Shown here in pieces: positions 1-6,100 of a stretch of 6,624 nucleotides of DNA (positions are counted from its first letter, which is position 1; every line of letters begins with the position of its first letter). The notes below the pieces were generated by a model. The model saw only the letters and a list, made by a program, of their open reading frames with translations. It was not told the origin of the DNA and searched no databases. The stretch is from contig JAQGNM010000582.1 in NCBI GenBank assembly GCA_028291845.1, positions 1-6,624 of the forward strand. The letters run 5' to 3'. Origin of the DNA: Massilia sp. (GTDB taxonomy: Bacteria; Pseudomonadota; Gammaproteobacteria; Burkholderiales; Burkholderiaceae_D). A program made the translations under genes and the position numbers.

Positions 1-1
1 T

Positions 2-2125
2 TATTTGACCACCGTGGGCCGCGTGCAAACGCCGACCTTGTCGATCGTCGTCGAGCGTGAAGAAAAAATCAAAAAATTCGTCCCGCGCGACTATTGGGAA
101 GTGCGCGCCGAGTTCGTCTGCGCCGCCGGCGTCTACGAAGGCCGCTGGCTCGACCAGGCCTTCAAAAAGGACGAGAACGATCCCGAGAAGCGCCCCGAGC
201 GCCTGTGGAGCAAGATCGCCGCCGACACCATCGCCATGGCCTGCAAGGGCCGCCAGGGCAACGTCACCGAGGAAAGCAAGCCGACCACATCGATGGCGCC
301 GGCGCTGTTCGATCTGACCAGTCTGCAGCGCGAAGCCAACGGCCGCTTCGGTTTTTCGGCCAAGAACACGCTCGGCCTGGCGCAAGCACTGTACGAAAAG
401 CACAAGGTGCTGACCTACCCGCGTACCGATTCGCGCCATTTGCCGGAAGACTACATCGACACGGTGAAAGACACGATGCGCGTGCTGGCGGAGAACAACA
501 ATTACCACCAGTTCGCCAAGCAAATCACGGACAAGGGCTGGATCAAGCCGAACAAGCGGATTTTCGACAACACCAAGATTTCCGATCACTTCGCCATCAT
601 CCCTACCAACGTCGCGCCGAAAAATCTGTCGGAACCCGAACAGAAACTGTACGACTTGGTCACCCGCCGCTTCATGGCGATTTTCTTCCCGGCTGCCGAG
701 TTCCAGGTCACCACGCGCTTCACCGAAGTGTCGGGGCACCAGTTCAAGACCGAGGGCAAGGTGATGACCAACCCGGGCTGGCTGGCGATTTACGGCCGCG
801 AAGCGTCCACCGAGATTGATAAGGAAGGCAATGCCAACGGCAACCTGGTGCCGGTCGCAAAAGGTGAAAAAGTCCATACTGAAACAGTCACCGCCAACGC
901 CCTGGTCACCAAACCGCCGGCGCGCTATACCGAAGCGACCCTGCTGTCGGCCATGGAAGGCGCCGGTAAATTGATCGACGACGACGAGTTGCGCGACGCC
1001 ATGGCCGGCAAGGGCCTGGGCACGCCGGCGACGCGCGCCGCCATCATCGAAGGTTTGTTGGGCGAGCGCTACCTGTTGCGCGAAGGTCGCGAACTGATGC
1101 CGACTGCCAAGGCGTCCCAGCTGATGACCTTGTTGCGCGGCCTCGGCGTCAACGAACTGACGGCGCCCGAGCTGACCGGCGAGTGGGAGTACAAGCTGTC
1201 GCAGATGGAAAAGGGCAAGATCTCGCGCGAGGAATTCATGCTCGAGATCGAGAAGATGACCCAAATCATCGTCAAGCGCGCCAAGGAATACAACAACGAC
1301 ACCATTCCGGGCGAGTATGCGACCTTGAAAACGCCGTGCCCGAATTGCGCCGGCGTGGTCAAGGAAAACTACCGCCGGTTTGCCTGCACCAAGTGCGACT
1401 TCAACATGAGCAAGACGCCGGGCAGCCTCCAGTTTGAAATTCCTGAAGTCGAGCAATTGCTGGCCGAGCGCACCATCGGGCCGATGCAAGGTTTCCGCTC
1501 GAAAATGGGCCGCCCGTTCGCTGCCATTCTCCGCATCGTGCGCGATGAAGACATCAACAATTTCAAGTTGGAATTCGATTTCGGCCAGAACGACGAGGAA
1601 GGCGAGAACGGCGAGGGGGTTGATTTCACCGGCCAGACCGCGCTCGGTCCATGCCCGAAATGCAACGGCGGCGTGTTTGAAATGGGCCTGGCCTATGTGT
1701 GCGAGCACAGCGTGGCAAAGCCGAAGACGTGCGACTTCCGCAGCGGCCGCATCATCCTGCAGCAGGAAATCCTGCCCGAGCAGATGGCCAAGCTCCTCAA
1801 CGACGGCAAGACCGACCTGCTGCCCGGCTTCGTATCGCAGCGCACGCGCCGCCCGTTCAAGGCCTTCCTGGTCAAAGGCAAGGACGGCAAAATCAGCTTC
1901 GAGTTCGAGGAACGCAAGGTCAAACCGGGCGCCAAAGTAAAAGCGGCGCCGGTGGCCGATCCCGACGACGGGGCCGATGGCGCCGTGCCCGCCAAAAAGG
2001 CGGCCGCGAAAAAAACGGTAGCGGCGAAAAAGCCGGCGGCCAGGAAAGCCGCCACCAAGACCGTGGCGGCAAAGAAAGCCGCGGTCAAAAAGCCGGCAGC
2101 CAAGCGCGCCGCGGCTGCCAAGTAA
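2..2125 (+). CDS. topB: DNA topoisomerase III, 3' part (5' end outside the window)
   Basis: This is a type IA topoisomerase, which cuts one DNA strand through a 5'-phosphotyrosine bond, passes a strand and reseals it; in cells it unlinks replication and recombination intermediates. Seen (residues numbered from the Leu codon at base 5): VGRVQTPTL at 4-12, a family hallmark; the catalytic tyrosine Tyr138 (416-418) in LTYPRTDSRHLP; DHFAIIPT near 198; and GKGLGTPATRAAIIE near 336-350. Two zinc-binding modules follow, Cys445/448/461/464 and Cys550/553/566/576, each followed by a topoisomerase C-terminal repeat. The tail, residues 663-706, is about 20 Ala and 14 Lys with TVAAKK occurring twice. The frame is open to the window edge, so the TTG at 5 is an internal Leu codon. 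The E. coli active-site Tyr is residue 328, so about 190 N-terminal residues, including the Toprim domain, are missing here. The stop TAA at 2123 lies just before a terminator. Confidence 0.96.
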   Translation, partial: YLTTVGRVQTPTLSIVVEREEKIKKFVPRDYWEVRAEFVCAAGVYEGRWLDQAFKKDENDPEKRPERLWSKIAADTIAMACKGRQGNVTEESKPTTSMAPALFDLTSLQREANGRFGFSAKNTLGLAQALYEKHKVLTYPRTDSRHLPEDYIDTVKDTMRVLAENNNYHQFAKQITDKGWIKPNKRIFDNTKISDHFAIIPTNVAPKNLSEPEQKLYDLVTRRFMAIFFPAAEFQVTTRFTEVSGHQFKTEGKVMTNPGWLAIYGREASTEIDKEGNANGNLVPVAKGEKVHTETVTANALVTKPPARYTEATLLSAMEGAGKLIDDDELRDAMAGKGLGTPATRAAIIEGLLGERYLLREGRELMPTAKASQLMTLLRGLGVNELTAPELTGEWEYKLSQMEKGKISREEFMLEIEKMTQIIVKRAKEYNNDTIPGEYATLKTPCPNCAGVVKENYRRFACTKCDFNMSKTPGSLQFEIPEVEQLLAERTIGPMQGFRSKMGRPFAAILRIVRDEDINNFKLEFDFGQNDEEGENGEGVDFTGQTALGPCPKCNGGVFEMGLAYVCEHSVAKPKTCDFRSGRIILQQEILPEQMAKLLNDGKTDLLPGFVSQRTRRPFKAFLVKGKDGKISFEFEERKVKPGAKVKAAPVADPDDGADGAVPAKKAAAKKTVAAKKPAARKAATKTVAAKKAAVKKPAAKRAAAAK

Positions 2126-2139
2126 GCGTACGAAGAATC

Positions 2140-2181
2140 AAAAAACCGCCGCCGGCCTGTATGGCCCGCGGCGGTTTTTTT
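2140..2181. terminator. Bidirectional intrinsic terminator between topB and the winged-helix gene
   Basis: A perfect 13-bp outer stem pairs 2140-2152 (AAAAAACCGCCGC) with 2168-2180. After one C/C mismatch, an inner GGCC/GGCC stem (2154-2157 with 2163-2166) closes a 5-base loop, TGTAT. The plus strand ends in seven T's and the minus strand in six, so the same hairpin can stop topB, 14 bases after its stop codon, and the convergent gene that ends at 2209. Confidence 0.93.
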
Positions 2182-2208
2182 ATTAATACGATTCTGTAGA
2201 CGGTACGC

Positions 2209-2583
2209 TTATTCGTCGCGCAGCCGAAACGCGTCGGCGCGCGCCTGCTTGCCGTTGGTCGAGTGAATCAGCATGCTGACGCCGACCAGGTTGTCGGCGT
2301 ACACATTGGCCAGGCGGTCGATCATCGCCGCCAGCGGCGCCGCCGGGGCGTAGCGCACCCTGCCGGCGGCACCGGGGGCGGGCGCGGTCACGCCGGCGGC
2401 GCGCAACTGCGCCATCAAATCGCCGGCGGCGCCCTCGTCGAGGTACAAGCCGGCCGCCAGCGCTGCCGCATCGAAGGCCACGGGACCGGCGCCGCGCATC
2501 AGCAACAGCGCTTCCAGGTAGGGCACCGAGGGAATCGCCAGCAGGACGAAGCGGCGCACGTCGTCGGGAATGGCCGCCCTCAT
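2209..2583 (-). CDS. Small winged-helix-like protein of unknown function
   Basis: This encodes 124 residues if the ATG at 2583 is used. The protein opens with IPDDVRRFVLLAIPSVPYLE, followed by a helix-turn-helix-like stretch (VAFDAAALAAGLYLDE, then AAGDLMAQLRAAGV), a short wing-like segment (GRVRYAP), and a helical end (MIDRLANVYADNLVGVSMLIHS ... ADAFRLRDE). This order fits a winged-helix fold such as MarR-like regulators, and I recall similar short proteins in Burkholderiales. DNA binding is inferred, not shown. Start choice: ATG 2583 sits close to the conserved-looking IPDDVRRF and has a weak AGG eight or so bases upstream. A TTG at 2619 would add 12 low-complexity residues (RRRAPAAIRPA) and has no ribosome binding site. 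A perfect TATAAT lies upstream at 2702-2707. The stop TAA at 2209-2211 is followed by the bidirectional terminator, so the gene appears to be monocistronic. Confidence 0.8.
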   Translation of the reverse strand: MRAAIPDDVRRFVLLAIPSVPYLEALLLMRGAGPVAFDAAALAAGLYLDEGAAGDLMAQLRAAGVTAPAPGAAGRVRYAPAAPLAAMIDRLANVYADNLVGVSMLIHSTNGKQARADAFRLRDE

Positions 2584-2595
2584 GGCCGGCCTGAT

Positions 2596-2616
2596 CGCCG
2601 CCGGCGCGCGGCGGCG
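2596..2616 (-). promoter_or_regulatory. GC-only hairpin in the leader of the winged-helix gene
   Basis: CGCCGCCG at 2596-2603 pairs perfectly with CGGCGGCG at 2609-2616, an 8-bp all-GC stem with a 5-base loop. In the minus-strand mRNA it would lie 12 bases upstream of the ATG at 2583 and could affect ribosome access. There is no T tract, so it is not an intrinsic terminator. The structure is visible in the sequence; any regulatory role is inferred. Confidence 0.35.
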
Positions 2617-2632
2617 CAACCGCTGTGCAACC
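2613..2632 (-). repeat. Imperfect direct repeat, copy 1 (upstream of the winged-helix gene)
   Basis: The minus strand reads GGTTGCACAGCGGTTGCGCC. It matches copy 2 at 2854-2875 in 19 of 20 positions apart from a 2-base insertion in copy 2, and both copies are in the same orientation. Similarity continues weakly downstream (GCCGCGC in both). Each copy also holds two GGTTG pentamers. The role is unknown; it lies in the leader of the winged-helix gene. Confidence 0.4.
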
Positions 2633-2701
2633 GCGGCGGGGGCAGGGCCGGGATGCGGGATGAATCAGTCATCGGTAACGTTGGTGTAGTGAACTGAGCC
2701 A

Positions 2702-2707
2702 ATTATA
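2702..2707 (-). promoter_or_regulatory. Sigma-70-type -10 box (TATAAT) for the winged-helix gene
   Basis: On the minus strand the sequence reads AAATGTATAATTGG, a perfect -10 consensus in a locally AT-rich patch. It predicts transcription from about base 2695 and an untranslated leader of about 110 bases. The -35 position is poor (CGCTAA at a 17-base spacing), so the promoter may need an activator or rely on the strong -10. Nothing on the plus strand nearby would use a promoter here. Confidence 0.55.
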
Positions 2708-2761
2708 CATTTGAACAAACGCTCTTAGCGAAATTTACACGGCAACAGGACCAGCAGGCAT

Positions 2762-2792
2762 AAAAAAAGCGCCTGTTCAAGGCGCTGTTTTT
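2762..2792 (-). terminator. Intrinsic terminator downstream of the 71-residue gene
   Basis: On the minus strand, AGCGCC pairs with GGCGCT (plus-strand 2768-2773 with 2781-2786). An extra T-A pair closes the loop, and seven T's follow at 2762-2768. It lies about 100 bases after the stop of the gene ending at 2892 and would end that transcript before the promoter at 2702-2707. The plus-strand side has a weaker GTTTTTATTTG tail, so some activity in that direction is possible. Confidence 0.85.
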
Positions 2793-2853
2793 ATTTGTCG
2801 ACATAACGGTGTGCGGTGCTCCGCGTGCGGCAAGGGCGCGCCAATGCGCGGCC

Positions 2854-2875
2854 GGCTCAACCGCTGTGTTCAACC
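2854..2875 (-). repeat. Imperfect direct repeat, copy 2 (after the 71-residue gene)
   Basis: The minus strand reads GGTTGAACACAGCGGTTGAG followed by CC. It shares an exact 11-base core (CACAGCGGTTG), plus GGTTG before it and GCC after it, with copy 1 at 2613-2632, about 240 bases away. It lies between the stop of the 71-residue gene and its terminator. Function is unknown, and a chance match or old local duplication is possible. Confidence 0.4.
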
Positions 2876-2891
2876 ATCTCGTGTTGCAGGC

Positions 2892-3107
2892 TTACTCTTC
2901 CCAATTTTTTTCCAGGGCGCGAATGGCCGCTTCGCCATTGCGGATCGCCTTGACGCGGTGCACGATTTCGTTGCGCCATGCTTCTTCGGCATCGTCGTCT
3001 TCGACGCCGCCATGTACTTCGAGAAGCAGGATGCGCAGCAAATCACGCTTTTCCTCGCTGCTGAGCTGCTTGAGTTGAGCTGCTATTGCATCGACAAGTG
3101 CCGTCAT
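2892..3107 (-). CDS. 71-residue acidic helical protein, weakly like addiction-module components
   Basis: ATG at 3105-3107 is preceded by a clear Shine-Dalgarno AGGGAGA (3111-3117), and the frame ends in TAA at 2892-2894. The protein appears all-helical with two parts: an N-terminal helix pair (MTALVDAIAAQLKQLSSEEK, then RDLLRILLLEVHGG), an acidic linker (VEDDDAEE), and a second helix region (WRNEIVHRVKAIRNGEAAIR) ending in ALEKNWEE. The LSSEEK segment and the W-x-x-E-I ... R-V-x-x-I-x-x-G-E spacing recall the putative addiction module component family (PF09720/TIGR02574), the antitoxin side of some RelE/ParE systems. The match is by eye and weak. No toxin gene lies beside it, so it may be a solitary relative or an unrelated protein. 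It starts 42 bp after the stop of the permease-peptidase gene, with no terminator between, which suggests co-transcription. There is no signal peptide or membrane segment, so it should be cytoplasmic. Confidence 0.75.
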   Translation of the reverse strand: MTALVDAIAAQLKQLSSEEKRDLLRILLLEVHGGVEDDDAEEAWRNEIVHRVKAIRNGEAAIRALEKNWEE

Positions 3108-3110
3108 ATT

Positions 3111-3117
3111 TCTCCCT
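3111..3117 (-). promoter_or_regulatory. Ribosome binding site of the 71-residue gene
   Basis: AGGGAGA on the minus strand lies three to four bases before the ATG at 3107, inside an AT-rich 42-base gap. It is the clearest Shine-Dalgarno in the window and supports the gene and its start. The spacing is slightly short. No convincing separate promoter was found in the gap. Confidence 0.7.
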
Positions 3118-3149
3118 GATGTTTTTATTTTTTAAATACTTTCTCTAGT

Positions 3150-6100
3150 TTAACGCATTTCAATGTCGATGAGGTTGTCGGCAGGTTTACGATCGATCAA
3201 TTTGTTGTCCGGATCAATGCCTGCCCTGGCTGGCCTGGCGGCCACTGTCATGGTGACGGCGATGTCCTTGCCGGTGACCAGGCGGCGCTCGCGCACCAGC
3301 GGGTTGCCGTCCTTGTCGTCGACGCCGAATTCGATCATGTCGCGCAAGGCCACTTCGTGTTCCTCGCCCAGTCCGCCGGCGCGCAATTTCGACACGCTGG
3401 CGCTGACGGTCACCTCGTAGCGGCCGTCGGGCAGGCGGGTGGCGCGGGCGGCCGTGGCGCGGTTTTCATACAAGACGATGTTGTCGAATAAATCGTCGAC
3501 CACGTAGGCCAGCGCCGGCCCGGCCGCCTGCCGCAGCGGCGTGGTGAGGTCGGTGACGTTCGGATACGGCGCCGCGCCGAAGGCGTGCTCGACCAGCAAC
3601 TGGTGCAGTACGCCATTGACCTTGGCCTCTCCCAGCAGATCCTGCAGCAGATACATGGCCAGGCTGCCCTTGCGGTAGTGGATGTATTTCTGGTCTTCGT
3701 TCTCGGCCAGCGGCAACTCGCGGCGCGGTTCCTGCGAGCGCCCGCTCAGGTAGCGGTCGAGGTCGTAACGCAGGAAGCGGCGCATCTTGCCTGGCCCGAC
3801 CGCCTGCTTCATCACCATCAGGGCGGTGTACTCGGCCAGCGTTTCCGACAACACCGTGCTGCCGCGCACGTCGGCGCCGACGATCTGGTGGCCCCACCAC
3901 TGGTGCGCCACTTCATGGGCCGTCACGTACAGGGGATAGTCGATGTCTTTCGGATTCTTGTCGTCGACCTTGGCGATGAAACCGGCGCTTTCCGAAAACG
4001 GGATGGTGTTCGGGTAGGACTGGGCAAACTGCGCGTAACGGGGAAATTCAACGATGCGCAATACCTTATGTTGATAGGGGCTGTAATTGGTCGCCGCGTA
4101 ATCGAGCGCCATGCGCGCGCCCTTGACGATGCGGTCGAGGTTGAAATCGTGGCCCGGGTGGTAATACAGGTCGATCGTCACGTCCTGCCATCTTTCATGA
4201 CGGACCTCGTAGCGGGCCGATTGCACGCCATAGAAATTGAGCATCGGCTTGTCCATCTTGTAATGGAAATAGCGGCGCCCACCCCTGATCCACTCTTGCT
4301 CGAGGGTGCCGGGGGCGATGGCGATCTGCTCGGGGCTGGTGCTGACGATGGCGTCGAAATTGATCCAGTCGGCGTCGTTGGCAATGTAGCTGCTGGCTGC
4401 GCCGCGCGGGTCGGTGGCGGCCAGCATCGGCGCGCGCGGGGGCAGCTTGTGGCGTTTGCGGTCGCGCTCGTCGCGCAATTCAGCCTGCGGCTGGTAGCCG
4501 ATGCGCGGCAGCACGTCATTGTTGAAAAAAGTGCCGTTGGCCACCACCGGGGTGTCCAGGCCGAAGCCGAGGATGCCCTGCGGCGCCGTGGCCAGGTCGA
4601 ATTCGATCGCCATGCGCTGACCGGGCGCCAGCGCCTGGTTCAGGCGCCAGGCGTAGATGCCGCGTTCCTTGTCGGCCACCACCACCCGCCCGCCCGGCGA
4701 CAGTTTGAAACTGGCGCTGCTGGTGGGAACCTGGTGGATGACGATGTCGGCGATCGGCCGGCCGCTGCGGTTTTCCAGTTGATAGGCGCCGCGCACGCGC
4801 AGCGTCCGCCGTTCCGGCACCAGGTCGACCTGCAAATGAACGTCGAGAATGCGCGGCTGCGGCAGGGCGGCAAACGGTTTGTAGCGGCGTTCGTATTCGG
4901 CGCGCACTTCATCCTTGCGCCAGGCGGTCTGGTAATCGTTGGCGATGTGCAGGTTGTAGTACAGCAGCGATCCGGTGCCGACGAACAGCGCCAGGCCCAG
5001 GCCGAAGGCGGCCATCACCGGCAGGCTCAGATGGCGGCGCGCCAGTTGCAGGCGGCTGCCCGCTTCGGCATTGTTCCCGCGCGGCCAGAACACCACCGCC
5101 AGCACCATCAGCATCAGCGCCGCGCCCGCCCAGTACAGCTCGAACCAGCGCTCGCGCGCCAGGTAATGGCCGTAGCCGTTCATGGCTGAATAGATGAAAT
5201 CGGGCGAAGTGCCGTACAGCAGCATCGGATGGTCGAGCCCGAACGTGCCGAAGGTGAGGGTGGCCGCGTAGTACAGGATCATGGCGAAGTAGGCCATGAA
5301 CTTGTGGTTGATCAGCACCTGCAGCGAAATCGCCAGCACCGCCAGCAGGGCGTACTGGGGCAGTTTGATGAGAAACAGCGTCTGCAGGTACAAGCCCGGC
5401 TCGATGGCGAAATATCCTTTGAAGACCTGGATCAATATGCCGCACAGCATCGCCAGCGCCAGCATCAGCGCCTGCAGGGCGATCAGCGCCAGCGTTTTGC
5501 TGACCAGCGGCAGCCAGTTCGGCACCGGCATGGCGTCGAGCATCTGCGCCATCCGCGCCTCGCGCTCGCGCCAGATCAGTTCGCCCGCGTAGAAGGTGGT
5601 GATCACCAGCATGATCAGCCCATAGCCCTCGTTGATCACTTCCAGGATCTGGTAGGTGACCGGGTAGGTGGTGGTGCCGTACACCGAGCCCATGTTGATG
5701 GCGCTGGCCACCAGCACCAGCACGCCGGCCAGGGCGATCACGGCAAAATAAATGTTCTTGAACGACTCGCGCAGGTTCAGCCAGGTCGATTTGAGCAGCA
5801 GCAAGGCCATGCCGCGATGCGAGAAATCCGGCGTTTCGCGGGTGTCGACGGCTGCGTGCGAGAGAATCGGCGCGATGCCGTCGGCATCGGCGCCCTCGGC
5901 GCGGCGGGCGGCGCGGCTGTCGACGGTGCCGATGAAGTGAAAGCGCCAGTAGCCGAGCAGCAGCACGATCAGGGCAAAGCCGGCCCAGATCACCCGGTTG
6001 AGCAGGTACACGCCTTCGAAGCCGATGGCGCGGCTGTTTTTTTCGCTGATGGTCCAGTATTCGGTCAGCCGCACCAGCGAGGTGGTGCCGAACGGGTCGA

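Larger units (their letters stand above)
2580..2672 (-). other. Possible 30-codon leader reading frame overlapping the winged-helix gene start
   Basis: ATG at 2670-2672 opens a frame of 30 codons (beginning MTDSSRIPALPPPRLHSGCA) that ends in a TGA at 2580-2582. This TGA overlaps the ATG of the winged-helix gene as ATGA. The frame starts about 23 bases after the predicted transcription start. No good Shine-Dalgarno sequence precedes it, and the region is GC-rich, where open frames arise by chance. It could be a translated leader coupled to the downstream gene, or nothing at all. Confidence 0.25.
2584..2891. other. Intergenic stretch without a credible full gene
   Basis: These 308 bases separate two minus-strand genes. 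From right to left they hold repeat copy 2, a minus-strand terminator, an AT-rich patch with a perfect TATAAT, the possible leader reading frame, repeat copy 1 and a GC hairpin. Apart from the 30-codon leader frame, the open frames here cross the terminator or lack a start and ribosome binding site, and none reads like a known family. Confidence 0.7.

Noticed and set aside
5..7. TTG at base 5 as a start of topB
   Set aside because: The frame continues upstream to the window edge and begins within a conserved motif, so about 190 residues of the enzyme must lie before it.
94..819. Plus-strand frames of 241 and 168 codons inside topB (94-819 and 1434-1940)
   Set aside because: They are out-of-frame shadows of topB, with arginine-rich translations and no recognisable motif.
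2263..2697. Plus-strand 144-codon frame opposite the winged-helix gene
   Set aside because: Its translation is a Gly/Arg/His/Gln-rich antisense product. The minus-strand frame has coherent helices, a promoter and a terminator.
2711..2739. Possible plus-strand promoter, TTGAAC then TTTACA at a 17-base spacing
   Set aside because: The -10 matches only three of six positions and no plus-strand gene follows.
2699..2890. A possible toxin gene or remnant on the minus strand after the antitoxin-like gene
   Set aside because: One start, ATG after ACACGAG, gives only MVEHSG before a stop. The longer open frame has no start near the expected place and runs through the terminator. Nothing resembles RelE or ParE.
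2809..3119. Two overlapping plus-strand frames opposite the 71-residue gene
   Set aside because: Neither has a convincing ribosome binding site, and the minus-strand gene has a clear AGGGAGA.
3585..5189. A 534-codon open frame on the plus strand
   Set aside because: It lies wholly opposite the permease-peptidase gene, whose frame shows clear family motifs. Its translation is low-complexity, rich in R, Q, H, V and A, as expected for the antisense of a GC-rich gene.
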